DNA of 11,756 bases from Lachnospiraceae bacterium (lineage in GTDB: Bacteria > Bacillota > Clostridia > Lachnospirales > Lachnospiraceae): assembly GCA_003520105.1 (NCBI GenBank), contig DOVL01000127.1:379-12134 (forward strand), in the 5' to 3' direction. Position 1 is the first letter of the stretch. The number at the start of each line of letters is the position of its first letter. The notes beneath the pieces are model-generated. The model had not been told where the DNA came from. It ran no database searches and was given only the letters and a program-made list of their open reading frames with translations. Of this stretch, positions 4,446 through 11,756 are shown one piece after another. Position numbers and translations under genes: made by a program.

Positions 4446-6623
4446 ATGAGTAAAAAGCAGATACAGCCTGTCGCAAAAGGGCGAGCCAAGGTTCCTGTTA
4501 TCATGCAGATGGAAGCTCTCGAATGTGGCGCGGCATCACTTGCAATGGTTCTTGCTTATTATAAAAAATGGGTACCGCTCGAGCAGGTCAGAGTTGACTG
4601 CGGTGTATCTCGTGACGGTTCCAATGCACTGAATGTGCTTAAGGCAGCACGAAACTACGGTCTTGAAGCGAAGGGTTATCGTTATGAACCGGAGAAGCTG
4701 AAGAAGGAAGGTACATTTCCGTGTATTATACACTGGAATTTTAATCATTTTGTTGTTCTTAAAGGTTTCAAGGGGAAATATGCCTATATAAACGATCCTG
4801 CAAAGGGCGATGTTAAAATACCGATGGAGGAGTTTGATCGTTCTTTCACGGGTATATGTCTCATTTTTAAGCCTACTGATAGATTTGAACAGAGCGGACA
4901 GAGGAAGAGCACACTTGAATTTGCCAAAAAACGTTTGAGTGGGGCTGGTATGGCGGTAGGATTTGTCGTGCTGTCAACGATAATCCTGTATTGTTTTGAA
5001 ATGATCAATCCCGCATTTTCAAGGTTCTTCATGGATCGTCTTCTGACAGGAGAAAACGGAGATGAGTTAAGACCGTTTATCACCATTCTGTCGATAGCTG
5101 CTGTTATACAGATATTTGTTGCTTGTATGCAGGCAATCTACATGAATAAGATAAGCGGAAAGATGGATATCGTGGGTAGCAGCACTTTTCTCTGGAAGGT
5201 TCTCAGGATGCCGATGGAGTTTTTTACACAACGAATAGCCGGCGATATCATGCAGCGTCAGATGACCAATGCTACCATAGCAACAACAGTCATCAAAACA
5301 CTTGTACCATTGGTGTTAAATACGCTGATGCTCGTATTTTACCTGGTGTTCATGTTAAGATACAGCGTTTTGCTTACATTTGTGGGTGTTGCCGTAATCG
5401 TGCTTAATCTGGGGCTGTCAAGGATGATATCGAGGAAACGTGTAAATATCACCCGTGTACAGAAACGTGATTCAGGCAAACTTTCGTCAACAACAGTTTC
5501 GGGAATTCAGATGATAGAAACGATCAAGGCCAGCGGAGCAGAGAACGGTTTCTTTCAGACCTGGGCAGGATATCAGGCATCGGTTAATGCTCAGACGGTA
5601 AAGTTTGCAAAGCTTAATCAATATCTTGGCGTTATTCCTAATTTCCTTATAACTCTTGCAAACTCCACGGTTCTTGTACTTGGTGTCTGGCTTGCTATGG
5701 AGGGTGAATTCACGATTGGTATGATAATGACCTTTCAGGGATTTATGTCAGCCTTTATGACCCCGGCACAGACTCTGATCACTGCAGGACAGACCATTCA
5801 GGAAATGCGTACCGACATGGAACGTGTAGAGGATGTAATGCAGTATCCTGTGGATGAATTATTCAGAGATGAACCGCTCAGTGACGACGAGAATTACGCA
5901 AAACTTTCAGGAAATGTGGAGTTGAAGAATATAACCTTCGGTTACTCAAGACTGGCACCGCCACTCATTGAGAATTTTTCAATGAAGATGAAAACGGGCA
6001 GTCGTGTAGCGTTTGTCGGAACATCGGGATGTGGCAAGTCAACACTGTCAAAACTGATTTCCGGGCTGTATAAGCCATGGAGCGGTGAGATCCTTTTTGA
6101 CGGTAAGAAGATAAGTGAGATTGAAAGAAGTGTATTTACAGGTTCTGTTGCTGTTGTTGATCAGGACATCATTCTCTTTGAGGATACGATCGCAAACAAC
6201 ATCAAGATGTGGAACAATACAATAGAAGATTACGAGGTTATCCTCGCTGCCAAGGATGCGCAGATTTATGACGATATCATGAAGCGTGACGGCGGTTTTT
6301 ACGGAAAACTTATCGAGGGCGGTAAGGATCTTTCCGGAGGTCAGAGACAGAGACTCGAGATCGCAAGAGTGCTTGCTATGGATCCTTCGATCATCATCAT
6401 GGATGAGGCTACCAGTGCTTTGGATGCGAAGACGGAGTTCGAACTTGTACAGGCAGTTAAGGACAGAGGTATAACCTGTATAGTTATTGCTCACAGGCTG
6501 TCAACCATAAGAGACTGCGATGAGATCATCGTACTTGATAAGGGCAAGGTGGTTGAACGCGGTACACATGATGAGCTTTATGCAAAGGGCGGCTTCTATG
6601 CCGAGCTTATATCAAATGACTAA
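4446..6623 (+). CDS. Peptidase-containing ABC exporter, NHLM ABC1 type
   Basis: A 725-residue bacteriocin-type exporter. Residues about 15-148 are a C39 peptidase with catalytic C27 (ALECGAA), H101 (NHFVVL) and D117 (NDPAKG), which should cut leader peptides after Gly-Gly; both precursors in the window end their leaders in VAGG. Residues about 165-460 are the membrane domain with hydrophobic segments consistent with six helices. The C-terminal nucleotide-binding domain has Walker A GTSGCGKST (525-533), signature LSGGQ (629-633), Walker B IIIMDE (649-654) with SALD after it, and H-loop H683 (IAHRLST). All catalytic residues are present, so it should be active. GGGGG (4433-4437) precedes the ATG by about 8 bases. 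It most probably pairs with the next gene to make a heterodimeric transporter. Confidence 0.95.
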   Translation: MSKKQIQPVAKGRAKVPVIMQMEALECGAASLAMVLAYYKKWVPLEQVRVDCGVSRDGSNALNVLKAARNYGLEAKGYRYEPEKLKKEGTFPCIIHWNFNHFVVLKGFKGKYAYINDPAKGDVKIPMEEFDRSFTGICLIFKPTDRFEQSGQRKSTLEFAKKRLSGAGMAVGFVVLSTIILYCFEMINPAFSRFFMDRLLTGENGDELRPFITILSIAAVIQIFVACMQAIYMNKISGKMDIVGSSTFLWKVLRMPMEFFTQRIAGDIMQRQMTNATIATTVIKTLVPLVLNTLMLVFYLVFMLRYSVLLTFVGVAVIVLNLGLSRMISRKRVNITRVQKRDSGKLSSTTVSGIQMIETIKASGAENGFFQTWAGYQASVNAQTVKFAKLNQYLGVIPNFLITLANSTVLVLGVWLAMEGEFTIGMIMTFQGFMSAFMTPAQTLITAGQTIQEMRTDMERVEDVMQYPVDELFRDEPLSDDENYAKLSGNVELKNITFGYSRLAPPLIENFSMKMKTGSRVAFVGTSGCGKSTLSKLISGLYKPWSGEILFDGKKISEIERSVFTGSVAVVDQDIILFEDTIANNIKMWNNTIEDYEVILAAKDAQIYDDIMKRDGGFYGKLIEGGKDLSGGQRQRLEIARVLAMDPSIIIMDEATSALDAKTEFELVQAVKDRGITCIVIAHRLSTIRDCDEIIVLDKGKVVERGTHDELYAKGGFYAELISND

Positions 6624-6635
6624 GGAGGCTATGGT

Positions 6636-8816
6636 ATGGGTTGGTTTGACGAACAAATACGCCAGGCAAAAAAGAATGACCAGGATGTATTTGAAGAAGC
6701 TATCTTACGTATGGCCTCAGTCGTGCTTGGAAAAAATGCGGGTGAAATGAATGACAGCCGCATTGTGACAAAAGAGACCATAGACGAAATATTAAAATAT
6801 TATCACTATAAGCCGGTTGAAATTCCGGATATGATAACCGATCCGGATGAACAGCTTGAATACTGCCTGCGACCGCACGGAATCATGCGCAGGAAAGTAG
6901 AATTGAAAAAGGGCTGGTACAAGGATTCCTACGGACCGCTGATGGCATTCAGGAATGAAGATGACATGCCGGTAGCGTTGTTTCCGAAGTCTGTTTCGGG
7001 ATACTGGTACAAGGATCCGGAGAGTGGAAAACACGTTACGATCAACAAGAAAAACCAAGGTGAGTTTGCTGAGGATGCAATATGTTTTTATCGTCCTCTG
7101 CCACTCAGAAAACTTGATACATCAGATTTATTTGTATTTATGAAAAGCTGCTTTTCGGTATCTGACTGGGTACTGCTCCTCGCAATGGCAGGAGTATTTA
7201 CCGCGGTCGGTATGATGATGCCGTACATCACAAGACTCCTCACGGGTTTTGTACTCAGAAGCGGTAAAAATGCAATTCTGATCGGAACGGCAGTATTTAT
7301 ACTGTCGGTAATAATCTCAAAGGAACTGGTTAATGCTGTTTACGGACTGGCGGTGACAAGAATGCAGTCAAAGGCATCACTGTCCATTGAGTCAGCCGTG
7401 ATGATGAGACTGCTGAATCTTCCGGCAGAATTCTTCCGTCAATATACCGCAGGAGAACTTGCCTCACGTTTTCAGGCGATAACCCAGCTTTGTCAGCTGA
7501 TGATCGGAAATGTGCTCTCAATGGGACTTACTGCAGTTTTTTCTCTGGCATACATGTATCAGGTGTTTCACTATGCTTCCGGGCTGCTGCTTCCGGCGCT
7601 GCTCATTATCCTGATGACGGTTGTAATAAACCTTATGGCGGCAAATAAGCAGCAGAAGGTTACGGCAAAGGTTATGGAACAGCAGGCTAAAACAAGCGGT
7701 ATATCCTATGCACTTATCTGCGGTATACAGAAGGTAAAACTGGCAGGCGCTGAAAAGAGAGCGTTTGCACGATGGGCAAATGAATACGCCAAGCAGACGG
7801 ATATGAACTACAATGCGCCACTTTTGATTTTGATCAGCAGCGCGCTTACCAGGGCGGTTACTCTGATCGGAACGATAGTTCTTTACTATTTTGCTGTTAA
7901 GACAAATGTTGAGCCATCGAAATATATAGCATTTAATTCTGCATTTGGAATGATCACAGGTGCCTTTGCTTCTCTTGCAGGCGTGACACTTATGGTGGCA
8001 CAGATCAAACCTATCGTTGACATGATCAAACCTATCCTCAGCGCAGAACCTGAATCTGCCGACAACAAGATGATGGTAAATACTATTTCGGGTGGGATAG
8101 AGCTTTCAAATGTATATTTCTGCTATAAAGAGAACATGCCTTATGTGGTTGACGGCATGAGTCTTAAGATAATGCCGGGAGAGTATATCGCGATCGTAGG
8201 AACCACCGGTTGTGGCAAGTCAACTTTGATGAGACTTCTTCTCGGATTCGAAACCCCTGAGAGAGGAGCCATCTACTACGATGGTAAGGATATGTCCAAG
8301 CTTGACCTGAAGTCACTCAGACGACGGATAGGAGCTGTTACACAGGACGGCGGCCTGTTCCAGGGAAGTATATATTCAAATATCACAATTTCGGCACCGC
8401 AGCTCACGCAGGATGAGGCGTGGAAAGCAGCTGAGATCGCAGGGATCGCAGATGATATACGGAATATGCCGATGGGTATGCATTCAATGATATCCGAAGG
8501 GCAGGGCGGTATATCGGGAGGCCAGAAGCAAAGGCTTATGATAGCAAGAGCAATCGCTCCAAAGCCGAATCTTCTCATGTTTGATGAAGCTACTTCGGCC
8601 CTTGATAACAAGACCCAGAAGCAGGTTTCGGAGGCGCTTGACAAGATGAAGTGCACTCGTATTGTGATCGCTCACCGATTATCAACCATCAAGAACTGCG
8701 ACCGTATCCTGATGCTGGACAAGGGCAAGATCATAGAAGATGGTACCTATGATGAGCTGATAGCTATGAATGGAAGATTTGCCGAACTTGTCGAAAGGCA
8801 GAGGCTTGATTCTTAA
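6636..8816 (+). CDS. ABC exporter without peptidase, NHLM ABC2 type
   Basis: A 726-residue transporter protein. In place of a C39 peptidase it has a cytosolic N-terminal region of about 160 residues, with no catalytic cysteine motif, as in the second ABC protein of NHLM systems. The membrane domain follows (about 170-460), then an ATP-binding domain with Walker A GTTGCGKST (522-530), signature ISGGQ (626-630), Walker B LLMFDE (646-651) and H-loop H680 (IAHRLST). Walker B and the signature are intact, so neither ATP site is obviously degenerate. AAGGAGG (6622-6628) overlaps the stop codon of the preceding ABC gene and lies 7 bases before the ATG at 6636; another ATG at 6631 is out of frame. 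The tight spacing supports translation coupling and a shared complex. The role of the N-terminal region, perhaps leader or substrate recognition, is not known to me. Confidence 0.93.
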   Translation: MGWFDEQIRQAKKNDQDVFEEAILRMASVVLGKNAGEMNDSRIVTKETIDEILKYYHYKPVEIPDMITDPDEQLEYCLRPHGIMRRKVELKKGWYKDSYGPLMAFRNEDDMPVALFPKSVSGYWYKDPESGKHVTINKKNQGEFAEDAICFYRPLPLRKLDTSDLFVFMKSCFSVSDWVLLLAMAGVFTAVGMMMPYITRLLTGFVLRSGKNAILIGTAVFILSVIISKELVNAVYGLAVTRMQSKASLSIESAVMMRLLNLPAEFFRQYTAGELASRFQAITQLCQLMIGNVLSMGLTAVFSLAYMYQVFHYASGLLLPALLIILMTVVINLMAANKQQKVTAKVMEQQAKTSGISYALICGIQKVKLAGAEKRAFARWANEYAKQTDMNYNAPLLILISSALTRAVTLIGTIVLYYFAVKTNVEPSKYIAFNSAFGMITGAFASLAGVTLMVAQIKPIVDMIKPILSAEPESADNKMMVNTISGGIELSNVYFCYKENMPYVVDGMSLKIMPGEYIAIVGTTGCGKSTLMRLLLGFETPERGAIYYDGKDMSKLDLKSLRRRIGAVTQDGGLFQGSIYSNITISAPQLTQDEAWKAAEIAGIADDIRNMPMGMHSMISEGQGGISGGQKQRLMIARAIAPKPNLLMFDEATSALDNKTQKQVSEALDKMKCTRIVIAHRLSTIKNCDRILMLDKGKIIEDGTYDELIAMNGRFAELVERQRLDS

Positions 8817-8853
8817 ATAGATAAAAAATATATGATTTTGGGAGGTAAACAAA

Positions 8854-9153
8854 ATGGAAGTAAATATGACAAGAAACGATAAGGAACTCATTGCTGCGGT
8901 AGAGGGAAGACTCGATACCATGACTTCTCCGGAGCTGGAAGATAAGCTTATGCCTGTTCTTGCTGAAACCGAAAAACTGGTATTTGACCTTGAAAAGCTC
9001 GAGTACGTCAGCAGTGCCGGTCTGAGGGTTCTTATGGCGACATTTAAGGTTATGAAGGGCAAGGGAGGCAGCATGGTGATCAGAAATGTCACTCCTAAGG
9101 TTAAGGAGGTATTTATGGTCACCGGTCTTATCAATGGCTTCGATTTCGAGTAG
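8854..9153 (+). CDS. STAS-domain anti-sigma-factor antagonist
   Basis: The 99-residue protein is a single STAS domain of the SpoIIAA/RsbV kind. The phosphorylation region reads EYVSSAGLRVL; aligned with the classic D-S-[ST]-G motif, S54 is the likely phosphate acceptor and S53 takes the place of the usual Asp. In partner switching the unphosphorylated form binds the anti-sigma kinase and frees the sigma factor. The kinase gene follows 30 bases downstream and a PP2C phosphatase gene after that, so the cycle is complete here except for the final target. The start is set by GGGAGGT (8840-8846), 7 bases before the ATG. The 37-base gap after the second ABC gene shows no terminator, so it should be in the transporter operon. 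Confidence 0.92.
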   Translation: MEVNMTRNDKELIAAVEGRLDTMTSPELEDKLMPVLAETEKLVFDLEKLEYVSSAGLRVLMATFKVMKGKGGSMVIRNVTPKVKEVFMVTGLINGFDFE

Positions 9154-9183
9154 TTAATATAACAAAAAAACAGGAGGAGCCAT

Positions 9184-9594
9184 ATGGTCAATGAACTTAA
9201 GATAGAAGCGAAAAAAGAGAATTTCGAAAAAGTGTTGGCCTTTGTGGACGAAGCATTGGAAAAAGCGGGAGTTCCGTATGAGGTACAGCTCTCTGTGGAA
9301 ATGGCAATCGAAGAGATATATTTGAATATTGTCTACTATGCATATGCCCAAAAGGATGGAGATGCAACAATCCTCACAGATATTAATGAGAAAGATAGAA
9401 TTCTGACTCTAACATTTATTGATGAGGGACCGGAGTATAATCCTCTTCTTAAAGAAGACCCGGATACAACAATGGATATTATGGACAGACCGATCGGAGG
9501 CCTCGGAATCCTTATGGTCAAGAAAATGATGGATGATGTAGCCTACTGCAGAGAAAACGGTGAGAATCATCTGACGATAAAAAAAGGGTGGTGA
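9184..9594 (+). CDS. RsbW/SpoIIAB-like anti-sigma serine kinase
   Basis: The 136-residue protein is a GHKL-type ATP-binding domain, the whole-protein fold of RsbW and SpoIIAB. The N box is visible as E44-x3-N48 (IEEIYLNIVYYAY), the G1 box as D80-E-G82 (FIDEGPEYNP) and the G2 box as GGLGILMVKKMMD (105-117). There is no sensor or membrane segment. It should phosphorylate the STAS protein encoded just upstream and bind a target, classically a sigma factor. AGGAGG (9172-9177) stands 6 bases before the ATG. The stop TGA (9592-9594) lies four bases before the phosphatase ATG (9599), so the two are translationally linked. No sigma factor gene is in the window; a non-sigma target is possible. Confidence 0.9.
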   Translation: MVNELKIEAKKENFEKVLAFVDEALEKAGVPYEVQLSVEMAIEEIYLNIVYYAYAQKDGDATILTDINEKDRILTLTFIDEGPEYNPLLKEDPDTTMDIMDRPIGGLGILMVKKMMDDVAYCRENGENHLTIKKGW

Positions 9595-9598
9595 CTTG

Positions 9599-11416
9599 AT
9601 GGAAAAAACCGATAAAAAACCACGCAGGCTTTTGATACAGGTCTCTCTTATGACGGTTGTCATATTTGCGGCAACATTGCTGTATATGGTGATTTCCGAT
9701 TATATGATCACGAAGCGTTCATATCTTAAAGCCAAGCAGGAAATGATCGATCGCGATCTGGAAAATATGGAGAAGAATCTGGATGATGATAATAATGAAT
9801 GGCTGTTGCCTTTCATTATGGAAAATGCAGATGAACTCCTGAAGGGATTATCTGCTGAAGAGAAGGAGGTTCGTAATTCCGAAAGATATGCTGAGCTTTC
9901 GGCACAGTTCTATATGGGAGGGGTTATTGATCCGGAGGAACTCAGTAAGGCGGAAAAAATGCTGTTCGCACATTCAAGCCTGTCAATCAGTGTATACATA
10001 CTTAACGCCGTAAATGAAGTTGGTTATGAAAACGTATGTCTTATGGATTTCGTCGACGAGAATGAGGCATTTTACTATCTGGACAGTAATAGTGTGGATG
10101 TGGTCAACGGATTACTGGATGAGACACAGACCCATGATGAGACTCCGGGATCCGATATGCTTCATAAGATCAGCTATCCTGCATCTAAACACAGCGCAGT
10201 TAAGGAAATCCTTAAGGACAAAGCTTCAGGGATCAAGAAAACCTATTATGAGGTATATCATGATCCCGATAATGACAAGAATTATTATATAGGCTACATG
10301 CCATACGTAAAGAATGGAAAGGTAATATGCTATTTCCGACTGAAATATGATTGGAGCGATTTCCACAGTGAGCTTATAGGGCATTTGAAAAAATCTGTGC
10401 TGATAGGGCTCTCGGTTCTGCTGGTTCTCAATTTCCTGCTGCTGATATATCTGTATACGAAAGCAATCAAACCGGCGCAGAAGGTGAAGGATGGGGTTCA
10501 GGCATATATGGAGGACAAGGATAGTGCCGCCGTATGCGAGAAGATGAAAACCATCAGAACCAGGAACGAGATCGGTATACTTGCGGGGAGCTTCTCGGAT
10601 CTGGCTATGGAGATCGACAGATATACCAATGATGTTATGAAGCTGACCGATGAGAAGGCAAGGATCAGTACAGAGCTTGACCTGGCGACTACCATTCAGG
10701 CGGATATGCTGCCGAGTACATTTCCGGCATTTCCGAACCGTGAAGAATTTGATCTGTATGCATCCATGACGCCGGCGAAGGAAGTTGGAGGAGACTTTTA
10801 TGACTTCTTTCTGATCGACGATGATCATCTCGGTATGGTAATAGCGGATGTTTCAGGTAAGGGAATTCCTGCGGCAATGTTTATGATGTTCTGTAAGAAT
10901 GTTGTGGCAAATAATGTCAAGCTTGGCAATTCCCCTGCAAATGCTTTAAATAGTGCAAATAAAACTATTTGCGCAAACAACAGTAAGAACATGTTTGTAA
11001 CAGTCTGGCTCGGAATACTTGAGATATCAACGGGACATCTCACCGCGGCCAATGCCGGACATGAATACCCGATGCTTAAGCAGGGCGATAGTTTCACACT
11101 TTTCAAGGATAAACATGGTATGCCGGTAGGATTCATGGATATTATCACCTATCAGGAATATGAGCTGGATCTTAAGCCGGGAGACAAGTTATTTGTTTAT
11201 ACGGATGGCGTTCCAGAAGCGACAGCAGAGGATAAAGAAATGTTTGGTACTGACAGAACTCTTGAGGTGCTCAATAAAAATCCTGATGCTACGCCACAGC
11301 AGATGCTTGAGAATGTAAAGGAGGGGGTAGATGCCTTTGTCAAAGATGCAGAACAGTTTGATGATCTGACAATGCTGGCAATAGAGTACAAAGGAAAGAA
11401 GTTGAAAAAACTATAA
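9599..11416 (+). CDS. Membrane-bound SpoIIE-type PP2C phosphatase with extracytoplasmic sensor
   Basis: A 605-residue protein. I start it at the ATG 9599, seven bases after GGGTGG (9586-9591); an in-frame TTG at 9596 is possible. The N-terminal membrane helix is about 11-33, an extracytoplasmic domain about 38-263, the second helix about 266-287, a HAMP-like segment about 288-342, a helical linker to about 372, and the SpoIIE/PP2C domain 384-596. Metal-binding acidic residues appear in GGDFYD (D399), ADVSGKG (D417), YTDGVPEA (D536) and FDDLT (D588/D589). It would dephosphorylate the STAS protein in answer to an outside signal, releasing the kinase's target. The extracytoplasmic domain is very acidic; I do not recognise it with certainty, though the size fits a Cache-like fold. 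The role in sensing the exported peptide or its targets is inference from context. Confidence 0.93.
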   Translation: MEKTDKKPRRLLIQVSLMTVVIFAATLLYMVISDYMITKRSYLKAKQEMIDRDLENMEKNLDDDNNEWLLPFIMENADELLKGLSAEEKEVRNSERYAELSAQFYMGGVIDPEELSKAEKMLFAHSSLSISVYILNAVNEVGYENVCLMDFVDENEAFYYLDSNSVDVVNGLLDETQTHDETPGSDMLHKISYPASKHSAVKEILKDKASGIKKTYYEVYHDPDNDKNYYIGYMPYVKNGKVICYFRLKYDWSDFHSELIGHLKKSVLIGLSVLLVLNFLLLIYLYTKAIKPAQKVKDGVQAYMEDKDSAAVCEKMKTIRTRNEIGILAGSFSDLAMEIDRYTNDVMKLTDEKARISTELDLATTIQADMLPSTFPAFPNREEFDLYASMTPAKEVGGDFYDFFLIDDDHLGMVIADVSGKGIPAAMFMMFCKNVVANNVKLGNSPANALNSANKTICANNSKNMFVTVWLGILEISTGHLTAANAGHEYPMLKQGDSFTLFKDKHGMPVGFMDIITYQEYELDLKPGDKLFVYTDGVPEATAEDKEMFGTDRTLEVLNKNPDATPQQMLENVKEGVDAFVKDAEQFDDLTMLAIEYKGKKLKKL

Positions 11417-11441
11417 ACAGTAAAACAGGAGGGGATACAAA

Positions 11442-11729
11442 ATGAATGAAAGGATAAAAGATTTATTTACCGAAATTGAAAAGAATCCGGAATTAAAGAA
11501 AAAACTGCAAGCTCTTCCGGACGAGGATGCTTCTAAGGACAAGGCTATCGAAATCGCGAAGGAGTATGGCTTTATCCTTACAAGAGAGGATCTTGAAGGC
11601 AATATAAATGGAGAGATTTCGAACGAAGAGCTTATGATGGTTGCCGGCGGGCTTAGAATGGAGGATTATGCCAGAGAAGCATCCGGCAGTGGTATAATTC
11701 TTAGTGCAATAAGAAAGGCATTTATATGA
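11442..11729 (+). CDS. Second Nif11-like-leader precursor, cysteine-free core
   Basis: A 95-residue precursor. Its first 70 residues align without gaps to the leader of the precursor at 1743 with 40 identical positions by hand count, including LPDE, EIAKEYGF and the end VAGG (67-70). The core, residues 71-95, starts LRMEDYAREASGSG and ends in a hydrophobic-basic stretch (IILSAIRKAFI). It has no cysteine or threonine and three serines (81, 83, 88), so cysteine thioether formation is impossible. AGGAGGGG (11428-11435 region) stands about 7 bases before the ATG, and only 25 bases separate it from the phosphatase stop, so it should be in the transporter/signalling operon. It may be matured by enzymes encoded beyond the window, be exported unmodified, or act as a signal. 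The frame is intact and ends in TGA 11727-11729. Confidence 0.85.
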   Translation: MNERIKDLFTEIEKNPELKKKLQALPDEDASKDKAIEIAKEYGFILTREDLEGNINGEISNEELMMVAGGLRMEDYAREASGSGIILSAIRKAFI

Positions 11730-11730
11730 T

Positions 11731-11744
11731 TGTCCGGACAGGAG
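11731..11744 (+). promoter_or_regulatory. Palindrome and probable ribosome binding site of a next gene
   Basis: TGTCCGGACA (11731-11740) is a perfect 10-base palindrome starting one base after the second precursor. AGGAG (11740-11744) follows directly and has the right look for a ribosome binding site of a gene starting just outside the window, so the operon probably continues. The evidence is short and positional only. Confidence 0.35.
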
Positions 11745-11756
11745 ATAACATAGAGA

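Noticed and set aside
8806..8834. Possible internal promoter before the STAS gene (TTGATT, 17 bases, TATATG)
   Set aside because: Each box matches only 4 of 6 in a very A/T-rich stretch, which arises easily by chance; continuous operon spacing explains expression well enough.
10226..10828. A 200-codon minus-strand frame inside the phosphatase gene
   Set aside because: It lies entirely antisense to conserved PP2C and HAMP coding sequence, has low-complexity basic composition and no supported start, so it is a shadow frame.
1..11756. CRISPR arrays, tRNA or rRNA genes, insertion sequences
   Set aside because: No regular spaced repeats, no cloverleaf or conserved rRNA stretches, and no transposase-like frame or terminal inverted repeats were seen.

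Overview
The window looks like a chromosomal segment of a low-to-mid GC Gram-positive bacterium of the Clostridia, most likely a Lachnospiraceae member of the Butyrivibrio or Roseburia kind. This is an inference from strong AGGAGG ribosome binding sites, the AT-rich spacers, the codon use and the protein families; no rRNA or other marker gene is present to confirm it. All convincing genes lie on the + strand.

Left part (1-1642): a hairpin that probably ends an upstream gene, then a near-consensus sigma-A promoter (TTGACA-17-TACAAT). It drives a leader resembling a cyclic-di-GMP-I (GEMM) riboswitch, followed at once by an intrinsic terminator. The switch sits in front of a tiny excisionase/MerR-type DNA-binding protein, and an aldo/keto reductase with a C-terminal iron-sulfur ferredoxin domain follows 50 bases further on.

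Middle and right part (1643-11756): a ribosomally made, post-translationally modified peptide (RiPP) locus of the Nif11-like-leader/NHLM type. It encodes a 105-aa precursor with a 70-residue leader ending in Gly-Gly and a cysteine-rich 35-residue core; a radical SAM/SPASM maturase with an apparent N-terminal recognition domain; a very short HlyD-like membrane protein; and two ABC transporter proteins, the first with a C39 leader peptidase. After the transporters come three regulatory genes of the partner-switching type: a STAS anti-sigma-factor antagonist, an RsbW/SpoIIAB-like kinase, and a membrane-anchored SpoIIE-type PP2C phosphatase with a large extracytoplasmic domain. A second Nif11-type precursor closes the window; its leader matches the first at 40 of 70 ungapped positions (hand count), but its 25-residue core has no cysteine.

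Likely working order: the maturase binds the first precursor's leader and forms cysteine-derived crosslinks. The C39 domain cuts after Gly-Gly and the transporter exports the product. The phosphatase may sense something outside the cell and dephosphorylate the STAS protein, which would then capture the kinase and free its target, probably a sigma factor encoded elsewhere. The precursor/maturase pair and the transport/signalling genes seem to be separate transcription units. The second has a strong extended -10 promoter (TATAAT at 3746-3751) with a 7-base direct repeat over its -35 region, and a leader of about 240 bases holding two terminator-like structures. The most novel aspects are the coupling of partner-switching signalling to a RiPP exporter, the double D-x-C-x-C core, the cysteine-free second precursor, and this unexplained leader.
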